From positions 35,890-99,889 of the forward strand of contig JAKSDO010000021.1 of the NCBI GenBank assembly GCA_022360055.1: a DNA stretch of 64,000 bases, given 5' to 3'. Origin of the DNA: Cytophagales bacterium. Its GTDB lineage: Bacteria > Bacteroidota > Bacteroidia > Cytophagales > Cyclobacteriaceae. Shown piece after piece: positions 7,848 to 16,760 of this stretch. Within the stretch, counting starts at the first letter, position 1. Each line of letters starts with the position of its first letter. Below the pieces are notes generated by a model. It made no database searches and was not told where the DNA came from. It saw only the letters and a list, made by a program, of their open reading frames with translations. The position numbers were made by a program, and so were the translations under genes.

Positions 7848-9143
7848 ATGATAAAGTTCACAAGTGCAGAAGAAGCAGTAAAAGTAATCAAATCCAATGA
7901 CCGGGTTCATCTGAGCAGTGTTGCGGTAACGCCGCATCATCTGATCAATGCTATGGTGGCAAGAGGTAAAAACAAAGAATTTGAAAATGTAAGAATTCAA
8001 CATATTCATACCGAAGGCCCGGCACCATATGCCGATAGAGCATTGGAAGGAATATTTCAATTGGAATCGTTTTTTGTAGGAGGGAACGTAAGAAAGCAGA
8101 CTCAGGCCGGATACGCAGACTATATTCCCGTATTCCTGAGTGAAACGCAAAAGCTTATTCGTCAGGGTTATCTCAATGTAAACGTAGCCATGGTGATGGC
8201 ATCGCCTCCTGACAGGCATGGTTTTGTTTCCCTCGGAACATCGGTAGACGCAACCCTGGCGGCCATCGAAGAGGCGGACATAGTAATTGCCCAGATCAAC
8301 AAACATGTACCCAGAGCGTGGGGTGATGCCATGATAAGCATTCGCGATATTGACTATTTCGTGGAGTACGATGAGCCGCTTTATATTCATCATAACGCGC
8401 CGCTTACCGAAACAGAGATTGCCATCGGGAAAAATGTCGCCAGCCTCGTTGAAGACGGCGCCTGTCTGCAGATGGGAATCGGGGGGATTCCGAATGCCGT
8501 ACTGGCAGAACTTGGCAATCATAAAAACCTCGGAGTGCATACCGAAATGTTCTCGGACGGATTGTTGCCATTGGTAGAGAGCGGTGTGGTAAACTGCAGG
8601 GAAAAACAAATCGATAAAGGCAAAATCGTTGCTTCCTTCCTCATGGGGTCGAAGGAAGTCTATGATTTTATCGATGATAATCCGATGGTAGCCATGATGG
8701 ATGTGGCTCATACCAACGGAATACATGTGATCCGAAAAAACAAAAAAGTTACGGCCATAAACTCGGCCTTATCGGTCGACCTCACCGGACAGGTGTGTGC
8801 GGATTCGATAGGAACTACGTTTTATTCGGGCGTGGGAGGACAAATAGATTTTATCCGAGGTGCAGGTCATTCCGAGGGAGGTAAGCCAATAATTGCCATG
8901 CCATCGGTGACGGCAAAAGGTATTTCCAAAATTACGCCGACATTGATGCAAGGAGCCGGAGTTGTAACCACAAGGGCCAATATGCACTGGCTGGTTACCG
9001 AGCACGGAAAGGTGAATCTATACGGTAAAACACTCCAGGAAAGGGCCAGAAGAATTATATCCATAGCGCATCCGGATCATCAGGAAAGCCTGGAGAAGGC
9101 TGCTTTTGAACGATTTGGAAGCCATTTCCATTTTACGGCCTAG
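7848..9143 (+). CDS. Acetyl-CoA hydrolase / 4-hydroxybutyrate-type CoA-transferase
   Basis: This 431-residue enzyme belongs to the acetyl-CoA hydrolase/transferase family, which moves CoA between short acyl groups and acetate through a glutamyl-CoA thioester. Motifs include GPAPYAD near residue 60, VAMVMASPPDRHGFVSLG at about 115-132, MGIGGIPNAVL at about 210, and the catalytic Glu233 in GVHTEMFSDG. The oxyanion/CoA-binding GQVCADSIGT and the GVGGQIDFIRGA loop follow. Length is typical. It is divergent from lhgO across 192 bases and is followed by a terminator, so it is probably monocistronic. Acyl specificity (acetate, butyrate, 4-hydroxybutyrate) cannot be told from sequence alone. Confidence 0.92.
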   Translation: MIKFTSAEEAVKVIKSNDRVHLSSVAVTPHHLINAMVARGKNKEFENVRIQHIHTEGPAPYADRALEGIFQLESFFVGGNVRKQTQAGYADYIPVFLSETQKLIRQGYLNVNVAMVMASPPDRHGFVSLGTSVDATLAAIEEADIVIAQINKHVPRAWGDAMISIRDIDYFVEYDEPLYIHHNAPLTETEIAIGKNVASLVEDGACLQMGIGGIPNAVLAELGNHKNLGVHTEMFSDGLLPLVESGVVNCREKQIDKGKIVASFLMGSKEVYDFIDDNPMVAMMDVAHTNGIHVIRKNKKVTAINSALSVDLTGQVCADSIGTTFYSGVGGQIDFIRGAGHSEGGKPIIAMPSVTAKGISKITPTLMQGAGVVTTRANMHWLVTEHGKVNLYGKTLQERARRIISIAHPDHQESLEKAAFERFGSHFHFTA

Positions 9144-9484
9144 AAATCCGGGAGCGACAAAAAGACAGAGGCTGTTTGGCCATCAAACGGCCTTTTTTAA
9201 TACCCCGGCGAGGTACCGTTCGATGGCCTCCTGAGGCGTAATGCGGGTACCTGCGTTCCCTGCCGCATTTCCGGCTTTGTCCGGTCCTTTTCTCCGCAAT
9301 GAATGTGCGGCGGGCTTCTCAAATATTTCCGCATCTGATCGCATGACGTTTTTAATAAGAATACGCGACCGGAGGCATTTGAGGTCCGGCAAAAAGTCTC
9401 AGCTTCCGAATTGAGACCTATTTCAACCCGGTATCAGGGCAACGTCAGCGCCTTTCGCATGAAGTACAGCAGGAAAGGAACAGG
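9144..9484. other. Intergenic region between convergent genes
   Basis: Apart from the terminator at 9169-9198, nothing recognisable is seen. A 69-codon minus-strand frame (9183-9392) ends inside that terminator and has an unlikely composition (low-complexity Gly/Ala/Asn), so it is not called. Confidence 0.6.
9169..9198 (+). terminator. Rho-independent terminator after CoA-transferase gene
   Basis: AGGCTGTTTG and CAAACGGCCT pair over 10 bases (one G-T) around a 5-base loop and are followed by TTTTT, 25 bases after the stop codon. Confidence 0.8.
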
Positions 9485-10570
9485 TTAATTGCCAAAATTA
9501 TATATGGTGGTGTTCGGATAAAAAGCGCCGATACTAAACCAGTACGCCATGAAAGAAGTCGCCTTAAGCAACCTGGATCCTTTATCCGGCCCTTCGATTA
9601 CATTTCCGAACAAGTCATAACCGTTTCCGCCGGTGTCGCTAAATACGATTTGATTGCCGGAACCTGACGCTACCGTATAATTCTGTTGCGCTCCATTCAG
9701 CATGTTTTCAAAAGCAATAATGAAGTTCTTTTCTTTATTCCCGATGATGACGATGTCCTTCCCGTCTACATTATCCGTAATGATATTTGTGCCGCCTTCA
9801 AACTCCTTAAATTGATAAACCCGGGCTTTCTCATTTTCAATTACCGCCAATACCCGTTCTTTTGCCGGAATTCGTTCATCCATACGGTTTACGGGAAAAA
9901 GCAGCGCATTGTGGTTGGTTCGGTAGTCGCCGTAGGGATAAAGTCTGTAATTTCTGCTGAACCCCGTATTGGTATTCACGACAGTGCTGTTCGGGAACAT
10001 CATTTTCCATGTTCCCCAGGTAGTTTCAATGACGGTGAATGTTGAAACTCTCGACCCTTTTAACGTACCGTTTACACAACTGAGGCTGATTTGGCACCAG
10101 TTGCTGTCCGTGTATCGATCATAGGGGATAAGATTGGAATTATACAACAGGCCACTCACCCCGAAGGTGGTCTCAATTCCTGCTATTTCGCGATTCCAAC
10201 CGATTCCGGTTCCGGTGAGCGGGCAGTAGGTAACGGCAATTTTTGATCCGTTCAAATCGTCGTTTATAATTTCATGCCAATCGAGAATTTTATGCGGATA
10301 GGCCCGATAGTTGCCATTCCAACTGAACCCGACCACAAGATCATCGTCGGATAAATATGAAATTTCGTTGATGGCCGAGGTCTGAGGCTGATCCAAAGCG
10401 GGAATTCCATCTTTTCCCGGCCCCCCGTCAAATACCTGCCCTTCGGGAATAAGCCAATCCGCGCTGCTGCCGATGCCCCCGGAATTGGTTCCCTGAGGAT
10501 TTTGATTTTGCGAATTGCATGAATACAACAGCAGACCCATGAAGAAGAATAAGGAGATAACTTTTCGCAT
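9485..10570 (-). CDS. DUF3179-domain lipoprotein
   Basis: The protein has 361 residues, with a signal and lipobox (FFFMGLLLYSC, Cys18) that place it on a membrane surface. The body fits DUF3179: NYRAYPHKILDWHEIIND, then VTYCPLTGTGIGWNRE (about 110-125), and the DSNWCQISLSCVNG region that corresponds to the family's 'GSxWsQ' block. The function of the family is not established; enzyme and metal-binding roles have not been shown by anything visible here. The gene starts 11 bases after the outer-membrane barrel gene and is almost certainly its operon partner. Three Cys in the core (YCPL, WCQ, SCV) could form a metal or disulfide site; this is inference. Confidence 0.85.
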   Translation of the reverse strand: MRKVISLFFFMGLLLYSCNSQNQNPQGTNSGGIGSSADWLIPEGQVFDGGPGKDGIPALDQPQTSAINEISYLSDDDLVVGFSWNGNYRAYPHKILDWHEIINDDLNGSKIAVTYCPLTGTGIGWNREIAGIETTFGVSGLLYNSNLIPYDRYTDSNWCQISLSCVNGTLKGSRVSTFTVIETTWGTWKMMFPNSTVVNTNTGFSRNYRLYPYGDYRTNHNALLFPVNRMDERIPAKERVLAVIENEKARVYQFKEFEGGTNIITDNVDGKDIVIIGNKEKNFIIAFENMLNGAQQNYTVASGSGNQIVFSDTGGNGYDLFGNVIEGPDKGSRLLKATSFMAYWFSIGAFYPNTTIYNFGN

Positions 10571-10581
10571 GATGTCGATAT

Positions 10582-11556
10582 TTAAAGCTTCAATAATTCA
10601 TTTTTCCGGTTGAATTTTACGAATACCCCAACATTCAGTCTATATGTCGGGGAGAGTTGTGTGCCCGTTACGTTCGCGTAGAGCGGAACCTCAAAAGCGG
10701 CATTGAATGCGAGATTTTGAGAGATGTTGTAACCCAGGCTCGGGGCAAGGAAGATCCATTCTCCGCCGGTGTTCGGCATATTGAGGTCGTTAAACCTGTC
10801 GGTCAGTGCCTTTCGGTATCTTAAGAAAAGCGTTGCGTCAAGAATGCTTTTCCAAACCGGGAAATTGTCATTTAACGACACCAACACCTGAAGCTCATTC
10901 CCAAATTGGTAGGTCTGGTCGGTCAGGTACTTGTTGTTCTTGCCTTTCAGGCTGTAGATAACGGTGGATGCGATGTTGAAATTTGGTCTGAAATTAAATT
11001 TATAGAGACCGTTTATCCAAAACAGCCCGTCCCAGGAGCCGCTCCCGGGTTGTAAATCGGCATTTAGGGGAATGCCGTCCCGGCGGGTGAAGTCTGTCTT
11101 CCCGGTAGGAATTTTTGGGCCGGCGGCGGCGGTAACCAGCACCTTACTCCGGTCGGGATCTGAAAATGTATATTTGATCAAAAGGGCCGCATCCCCGATT
11201 CCACCGGTAGAAACGTAATCCGTATTATCAAACTGCCGGATGGTTCTTTCTTGCTTCACATAAGAGAGGAGCAGGTCTGCGGAAAACCTTTTACTTATGG
11301 AATAACCGGTTTGAAATAAGACCGACTGGGTGATTCGTTCCCTTGCATCGTCGTCCAATACTTCCGTACCTTCTTTTAATGTTTTGAGGACGTTGATGTC
11401 ATAGCTGAGGCTAAACTGCCATGTGCCCGAACTGCCGTAGGGCATTCCGAGATTTCCTGAAATGGGGACGCCGCCCGAACAGCACGTTTGGCCGTAAAGG
11501 CTGCCCGAAATCGCCAGAAAACAGATTGCAATAATAAGCGCCTTGAAAGTTGACAT
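10582..11556 (-). CDS. Putative outer-membrane beta-barrel protein
   Basis: From the Met at 11556 the protein has 324 residues with a signal peptide (MSTFKALIIAICFLAISGSLYGQ). A Met ten codons upstream would add a polar extension that spoils the signal, so it was not chosen. Just after cleavage comes TCCSGGVPISGNLG. The rest has alternating hydrophobic strands with aromatic girdles (FLAPSLGYNISQNLAFNAAFEVPLY) and ends in a barrel-like strand, as in transporter/phenol-pathway-type barrels. The CCSGG segment could bind a metal. It is followed 11 bases later by the DUF3179 lipoprotein gene. Its substrate is unknown. Confidence 0.8.
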   Translation of the reverse strand: MSTFKALIIAICFLAISGSLYGQTCCSGGVPISGNLGMPYGSSGTWQFSLSYDINVLKTLKEGTEVLDDDARERITQSVLFQTGYSISKRFSADLLLSYVKQERTIRQFDNTDYVSTGGIGDAALLIKYTFSDPDRSKVLVTAAAGPKIPTGKTDFTRRDGIPLNADLQPGSGSWDGLFWINGLYKFNFRPNFNIASTVIYSLKGKNNKYLTDQTYQFGNELQVLVSLNDNFPVWKSILDATLFLRYRKALTDRFNDLNMPNTGGEWIFLAPSLGYNISQNLAFNAAFEVPLYANVTGTQLSPTYRLNVGVFVKFNRKNELLKL

Positions 11557-11588
11557 ATCTAAAAGTAGGTGGTTTTGCCTTAACAATG

Positions 11589-11604
11589 TGTCAATAATTT
11601 GACA
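11589..11604. promoter_or_regulatory. Perfect inverted repeat TGTCAATAATTTGACA, candidate operator
   Basis: TGTCAA and TTGACA are exact reverse complements around TAAT, 33 bases before the barrel gene start and inside the divergent spacer with fucI. A related half-site TTGACA occurs again at about 11697-11702. The size fits a dimeric regulator, but no regulator gene is adjacent. Confidence 0.45.
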
Positions 11605-11624
11605 ACTGGGATTTGATTGTGTCC

Positions 11625-11681
11625 CTTTTCAGACTTCCGCCCGATGCGGATCCCGGAACGGATTAATCCGCCGCTGAAAAG
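11625..11681. other. Long hairpin in barrel/fucI spacer
   Basis: CTTTTCAG (11625-11632) and CTGAAAAG (11674-11681) pair perfectly. Inside are further pairings (TCCGC with GCGGA, and GCGGAT with ATCCGC), so several exclusive folds are possible. It would be transcribed in a long fucI leader; no U run follows on either strand. Confidence 0.4.
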
Positions 11682-11783
11682 TAGTCTTATTTTGCTTTGA
11701 CAAGTAATATTTAATGAAGTGGAATGTTGCTGCATGGATCATCAGCGAAAATGATTTTTTACTTTTTATAAATCCAAATAATA

Positions 11784-13586
11784 ATGACAGAAAACAATAT
11801 TCGTGGAAACAGACTGAGAGGGGCACGGCCAAAAGTTGGAATCCGGCCTGCAATTGATGCCCGGTTGGGAGGAATCCGGGAATCTTTGGAAGCCATTACC
11901 ATGGAGATGGCCCGGGAGGTAGCCGGTTTGATCACAAGTTCGTTAAGGCATCCGGACGGTAGTCCGGTCGAATGTGTTATCGCCGATACGACCATAGGAA
12001 GAGTGGCGGAAGCAGCTATGTGCGAAGAGAAATTCGAAAAGCAGGGTGTAGGTGTTTCTTTGACCGTAACCCCTTGCTGGTGCTACGGCAGTGAGACGAT
12101 GGATACGAATGTGACCAGGCCAAAGGCAATCTGGGGTTTTAACGGCACGGAACGCCCCGGGGCGGTGTATCTGGCCGCAACGCTTGCGGGACACAATCAA
12201 AAAGGACTGCCGGCATTCGGTATATATGGGCGGGACGTACAGGATGCCGGAGATAAAACGATCCCCGGAGATGTACGATCGAAGATCCTGAGTTTTGTAA
12301 AAGCGGGTCTGGCAGTGGCCACTATGAAGAACAAATCGTATCTGTCGATAGGCTCCGTTTCCATGGGCATCGCCGGCTCCATAGTGAACAACGATTTTTT
12401 CGAGGATTACCTGGGGATGCGATGTGAAAATGTAGACATGACTGAAGTAGCCAGAAGAGTGGAAAATGGAATTTATGACCATGATGAATATCACAGGGCC
12501 ATTAAATGGGTAAAAGCGCATTGTAAGGAAGGAAAGGATTACAATCCGATTGAGGAACAGCGCACCTCCGAAGAAAAGGAAAAGGAATGGGAATATGTGG
12601 TGAAAATGACGTTGGCTGTGCGGGATCTGATGATCGGAAACGAAAAACTGGCTGAGCTCGGATACGGTGAGGAGGCTTTGGGACACAATGCGATCATCTC
12701 CGGGTTTCAGGGGCAGCGTCAGTGGACCGATTACCTGCCAAACGGCGACTTTCTGGAAGCGATCCTGAACAGCTCCTTCGACTGGAACGGAATCCGGCAG
12801 GCATTTATCGTAGCTACTGAAAATGATAGTTTGAATGGAGTAAGTATGCTTTTTGGTCATCTGATTAACAACTGTGCACAAATTTTTAGCGATGTAAGGA
12901 CGTATTGGAGTCCGCGGGCCGTCGAGCGCGTGACCGGCTGGAAACCGGAGGATCTGGCAAAAGACGGCTTTATTCATCTGATAAATTCGGGCTCCTCGGC
13001 GCTCGATGGCACCGGAACACAAAGCATCGACGGGAAACCGGTGATGAAGCCCTGCTATGAGATTTCCGAAGAAGAGAAACAGTTATGCCTGGATAATACC
13101 AAATGGCCGCCGGCCATGTATGAATATTTCAGGGGCGGGGGCTTTTCGTCACAATTTAGGACAAGAGGCGGTATGCCCCTTACCATGTGCAGAATAAACC
13201 TGGTAAAAGGCGTAGGCCCGGTAATGCAAATAGCCGAGGGATGGACCGTAGAATTGCCGGAAGAAGTGCATAAGGTCCTGGACGAGCGAACAAACCCGAC
13301 CTGGCCGACAACGTGGTTTGTGCCGAGAACAAACGGTCAGGGCCCTTTTAAGGACGTGTATTCGGTTATGGCAAACTGGGGGGCAAATCACGGAGCATTC
13401 AGTTACGGGCATTATGGCGCCGAACTGATTACCTTATGTGCCATGCTGAGGATTCCGGTAAACATGCACAATGTGGAAGAAGACAGGATCTTTCGCCCAA
13501 GCGCCTGGAATATGCTCGGGATGGATCCCGAGGGATCGGATTTCAGAGCGTGCAAAAATTTCGGTCCGCTGTATTCTAAAAATTAA
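11784..13586 (+). CDS. fucI: L-fucose isomerase
   Basis: This 600-residue enzyme converts L-fucose to L-fuculose with Mn2+ (also D-arabinose to D-ribulose). It matches FucI along its whole length: [20 protein letters not shown] near the start, [28 protein letters not shown], and the metal site with Glu346 (ATENDSLNG), Asp370 ([10 protein letters not shown]) and His536 (GANHGAF). The 24-residue spacing from Glu to Asp equals that of the E. coli metal ligands Glu337 and Asp361. The gene ends in a strong terminator. A fuculokinase and aldolase are not in the window; the adjacent kinase is a glycerol kinase. Confidence 0.96.
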   Translation: MTENNIRGNRLRGARPKVGIRPAIDARLGGIRESLEAITMEMAREVAGLITSSLRHPDGSPVECVIADTTIGRVAEAAMCEEKFEKQGVGVSLTVTPCWCYGSETMDTNVTRPKAIWGFNGTERPGAVYLAATLAGHNQKGLPAFGIYGRDVQDAGDKTIPGDVRSKILSFVKAGLAVATMKNKSYLSIGSVSMGIAGSIVNNDFFEDYLGMRCENVDMTEVARRVENGIYDHDEYHRAIKWVKAHCKEGKDYNPIEEQRTSEEKEKEWEYVVKMTLAVRDLMIGNEKLAELGYGEEALGHNAIISGFQGQRQWTDYLPNGDFLEAILNSSFDWNGIRQAFIVATENDSLNGVSMLFGHLINNCAQIFSDVRTYWSPRAVERVTGWKPEDLAKDGFIHLINSGSSALDGTGTQSIDGKPVMKPCYEISEEEKQLCLDNTKWPPAMYEYFRGGGFSSQFRTRGGMPLTMCRINLVKGVGPVMQIAEGWTVELPEEVHKVLDERTNPTWPTTWFVPRTNGQGPFKDVYSVMANWGANHGAFSYGHYGAELITLCAMLRIPVNMHNVEEDRIFRPSAWNMLGMDPEGSDFRACKNFGPLYSKN

Positions 13587-13607
13587 TTTTTTCATATCCG
13601 GCAATAT

Positions 13608-13640
13608 AAAAGCGCCTTATTCGGGGCGCTTTCTTTTTTT
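13608..13640 (+). terminator. Rho-independent terminator after fucI
   Basis: AAAGCGCC and GGCGCTTT form an 8-base stem with an 8-base loop, followed by CTTTTTTTT. It separates fucI from glpK although the genes share a strand. Confidence 0.85.
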
Positions 13641-13690
13641 TAACAAAAAAATACTTCATTTTAGTTGAATACAAAACCGAGATCCCATTC

Positions 13691-15178
13691 ATGAAAAAAT
13701 ACGTCATTGCCCTAGATGCCGGAACCACTTCGAATCGCGCGGTCGTGTTTGACAAAGATTTGAATATACGGGGAATTTCACAGCAGGAATTTCAACAATA
13801 TTATCCAAAGCCCGGCTGGGTAGAACACGACGCTGTCGAAATATGGCAGACCCAATTAAAGGTTTTGAAAGATGTCTTTGCCGAAAATGGCATTTCCCGA
13901 AATGATGTGGCCGCCATCGGTATTACCAATCAGCGGGAAACCACCGTCATTTGGGACAGATCTACGGGGAAACCCATTTCAAATGCAATTGTCTGGCAGG
14001 ACAGACGTACCGCAGAATTTTGTGAGCAGTTGAAGCGCGCCGGACATGGAAACAAAATAAGGGAGAAAACAGGATTGGTGATCGATGCATATTTTTCCGG
14101 GACAAAGATAAAATGGATCCTGGATCATGTGGAAGGCGCAAGGGAGCGGGCCGAACGGGGAGAACTGGCATTTGGCACGGTAGAGACCTGGCTGGTTTGG
14201 AATTTGACCAAAGGTAAACTGCACATTACCGATGTCTCAAACGCCAGCAGAACCATGTTGTTTGACATAAATGCGCTGGAGTGGGATGACGAATTGTTGG
14301 ATTTGATGAGAATTCCACGGAATTTATTGCCCGAGGCCGTTCATTCGTCCGATGTGTATGGCGTCGTAGCCGGGGATATCCTCCCGGGAAATATTCCGAT
14401 CTCGGGAATGACCGGGGATCAGCAGGCCTCTCTTTTTGGGCAGTTGTGCTTTGAAAAAGGGATGGTCAAAAACACCTATGGTACGGGGTGTTTTGTAATG
14501 ATGAATACCGGAGACAAACCTGAGTTGAGCTCCGAAAAATTGATTTCAACCATTGGGTGGAAGATCGGGAGCTCGATTCAATATGCTGCAGAGGGAAGTA
14601 TTTTCATCGGAGGAGCCCTGGTGCAATGGCTGAGAGACAATCTCGGGCTGGTAGACACTGCGCCTGAGGTTGAAACGTTGGCGAGGCAGGTCGAAGATAA
14701 CGGAGGTGTGGTGGTGGTGCCCGCTTTTGCGGGCTTAGGCGCTCCCCATTGGGATCAATTTGCCCGGGGGACGATCTTTGGAATCACGAGAGCTACTTTG
14801 CCGGCACATATTGCCCGGGCGACGCTCGAGGCGATCGCCTTGCAGGTAAAGGACGCAATCGATGCAATGGTGGAAGCTTCCGGCGCTGAAATTAAGCACC
14901 TGAAGGTTGACGGAGGCGCTTCGGTAAACGATTTATTGATGCAAATTCAGGCGGATCTCCTGCGGAGTAATGTGGTAAGGCCTCAAATTACCGAGACGAC
15001 GGCATTGGGGGCGGCCCTTCTTGCCGGCCTGGCTGTGAATTTTTGGAAGGATTACGGCGATATCGAATCGCGATGGCATATTGACAAGACGTTTACTCCA
15101 CAAAATTCCGATGTAAACGACCTTTTGAGGTATTGGGAAAAAGCAATGGAGCGAACGAAAAACTGGATTGACAATTAA
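13691..15178 (+). CDS. glpK: Glycerol kinase
   Basis: The 495-residue FGGY kinase phosphorylates glycerol to sn-glycerol 3-phosphate with ATP. It has the N-terminal phosphate-binding loop ALDAGTTSNRAVVFD, the glycerol-site sequence GITNQRETTVIWD (about 77-89), WQDRRT, the FGGY signature 1 region SGMTGDQQASLFGQ (about 236-249), KNTYGTGCF, and the C-terminal signature KVDGGASVNDLLMQIQADLL. Length and motifs are those of GlpK rather than fuculokinase or xylulokinase. The glpD-like gene follows after 11 bases, so product passes directly to the next enzyme. No glycerol facilitator gene is adjacent. Confidence 0.96.
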   Translation: MKKYVIALDAGTTSNRAVVFDKDLNIRGISQQEFQQYYPKPGWVEHDAVEIWQTQLKVLKDVFAENGISRNDVAAIGITNQRETTVIWDRSTGKPISNAIVWQDRRTAEFCEQLKRAGHGNKIREKTGLVIDAYFSGTKIKWILDHVEGARERAERGELAFGTVETWLVWNLTKGKLHITDVSNASRTMLFDINALEWDDELLDLMRIPRNLLPEAVHSSDVYGVVAGDILPGNIPISGMTGDQQASLFGQLCFEKGMVKNTYGTGCFVMMNTGDKPELSSEKLISTIGWKIGSSIQYAAEGSIFIGGALVQWLRDNLGLVDTAPEVETLARQVEDNGGVVVVPAFAGLGAPHWDQFARGTIFGITRATLPAHIARATLEAIALQVKDAIDAMVEASGAEIKHLKVDGGASVNDLLMQIQADLLRSNVVRPQITETTALGAALLAGLAVNFWKDYGDIESRWHIDKTFTPQNSDVNDLLRYWEKAMERTKNWIDN

Positions 15179-15189
15179 GCGATAGTAAT

Positions 15190-16752
15190 ATGGATCGAAA
15201 CGAAATGTTGAACCGCCTGCAAAAGGTGAACGAATGGGATATTATTATTATCGGAGGTGGCGCAAGCGGTTTGGGCACTGCTGTGGATGCGGCTTCCAGG
15301 GGGTTTAAAACGTTGTTACTGGAGCAAAATGATTTTGCGAAAGGAACCTCCAGCCGAAGTACGAAGTTGGTGCATGGAGGTGTGAGGTACCTGCAACAGG
15401 GAGACATTTCCCTGGTGCTGGAGGCCCTTCGGGAGCGCGGTTTGATGCTTCAAAATGCTCCGCATCTGGTAAGGAATCAATCTTTCATAATTCCGAATTA
15501 TGAATGGTGGGGCGGGCCTTTCTATACGATAGGCTTAAAAATGTACGATATGATGGCAGGGAAACTGGGATTGGGGCCTTCAAAAAGCTTGTCTTTGGAA
15601 GAAACCGTTAAGTCGATTCCGACATTGGTAAAAGACGGCCTCCGGGGAGGAGTTATATATCACGATGGGCAATTTGATGACGCGCGGATGGCGGTCAGCC
15701 TGGCCATGACCTGTGCGGATTACGGAGGTGCCGTTTTAAACTACATGGAAGTTAAGGGATTGTTGAAAAACGATGAAAACCTCGTCGAGGGTGTTGAAGC
15801 GTGGGATATCGAAAACAGGAAAAGTTATCGATTAAAAGCGAGATCGGTCATAAATGCGACAGGCGTCTGGGCTGATCGGATCATGCAATTGGATGACCCG
15901 GACGCAAAAGATATGATCAGGCCGAGCCAGGGAGTGCATTTGGTGCTTGATAAATCCTTTTTGCAGAGCAAGCATGCGATCATGATCCCCCATACCAGCG
16001 ACGGCCGGGTTCTGTTTGCGGTCCCCTGGCATCACCGGGTGATCGTCGGGACTACAGACACCCTGGTAGACAGCGCGGAGCTCGAACCACGGGCATTGGA
16101 AGAAGAAATTGAGTTTATTTTAAGCACGGCCGGGACCTACTTAAACAAGATCCCAACCAGAAAAGATGTGAAAAGTATTTTTGCCGGATTGCGGCCACTT
16201 GCCGCGCCTCAGGGCGATGAAAAATCCACAAAAGAAATATCCCGGCACCACAAGGTATTGATTTCGCTTTCGGGATTGATAACACTGACCGGCGGGAAGT
16301 GGACCACCTATCGTAAGATGGGAGAGGATGCCGTAGATAAAGCGATTTTACTTGCCGGGTTGCCCGAACGAAAATCCATCACAGAGAATCTGATGATCCA
16401 TTCTTACAGCCAAAACGTCTCCCTCGATGATCCGAAAAGTGTGTACGGGACGGATATCCGGATGCTTGAAAATATTGTTGACGAAGATCCGGACAATGGG
16501 GGGGTATTGAGTGAAGAGTTGCAAATCAGCAAGGCTCAACTTATTTTGGCGGTCCGGGAAGAAATGGCCAGAACGGTCGAAGATTTCCTGGCCAGAAGAA
16601 CCAGGGCATTATTCCTGGACGCCAGGGAAAGTATAAAAATGTGCCGTCCTGTCGCTGAAATTATGGCGAAAGAATTAGGGTTTGACCACGCGTGGATAAA
16701 CGATCAGGTCGAACAATTTACGGATTTGGCCCGGGGCTATTTACTGGATTGA
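15190..16752 (+). CDS. glpD: FAD-dependent glycerol-3-phosphate dehydrogenase
   Basis: The 520-residue aerobic-type enzyme oxidises glycerol 3-phosphate to dihydroxyacetone phosphate at the membrane and gives electrons to quinone. It has an N-terminal FAD fold (WDIIIIGGGASGLGTAVDAASRG, from about residue 17), the GlpD signatures KGTSSRSTKLVHGGVRYLQQ (from about 53) and GGKWTTYRKMGEDAVD (about 371), and a helical C-terminal DAO_C domain (about 400-510). It forms a two-gene operon with glpK. Its stop lies only 8 bases from the end of the convergent propeller gene, with no obvious bidirectional terminator, so antisense overlap of transcripts is likely. Confidence 0.95.
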   Translation: MDRNEMLNRLQKVNEWDIIIIGGGASGLGTAVDAASRGFKTLLLEQNDFAKGTSSRSTKLVHGGVRYLQQGDISLVLEALRERGLMLQNAPHLVRNQSFIIPNYEWWGGPFYTIGLKMYDMMAGKLGLGPSKSLSLEETVKSIPTLVKDGLRGGVIYHDGQFDDARMAVSLAMTCADYGGAVLNYMEVKGLLKNDENLVEGVEAWDIENRKSYRLKARSVINATGVWADRIMQLDDPDAKDMIRPSQGVHLVLDKSFLQSKHAIMIPHTSDGRVLFAVPWHHRVIVGTTDTLVDSAELEPRALEEEIEFILSTAGTYLNKIPTRKDVKSIFAGLRPLAAPQGDEKSTKEISRHHKVLISLSGLITLTGGKWTTYRKMGEDAVDKAILLAGLPERKSITENLMIHSYSQNVSLDDPKSVYGTDIRMLENIVDEDPDNGGVLSEELQISKAQLILAVREEMARTVEDFLARRTRALFLDARESIKMCRPVAEIMAKELGFDHAWINDQVEQFTDLARGYLLD

Positions 16753-16760
16753 TTTTTAAT

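Noticed and set aside
9183..9392. 69-codon minus-strand frame
   Set aside because: It ends within the CoA-transferase terminator and is rich in Gly/Ala/Asn without a recognisable pattern; no partner gene.
13691..15178. Fuculokinase for the fucI product
   Set aside because: Motifs and length are those of glycerol kinase, and it is paired with glpD rather than with an aldolase.
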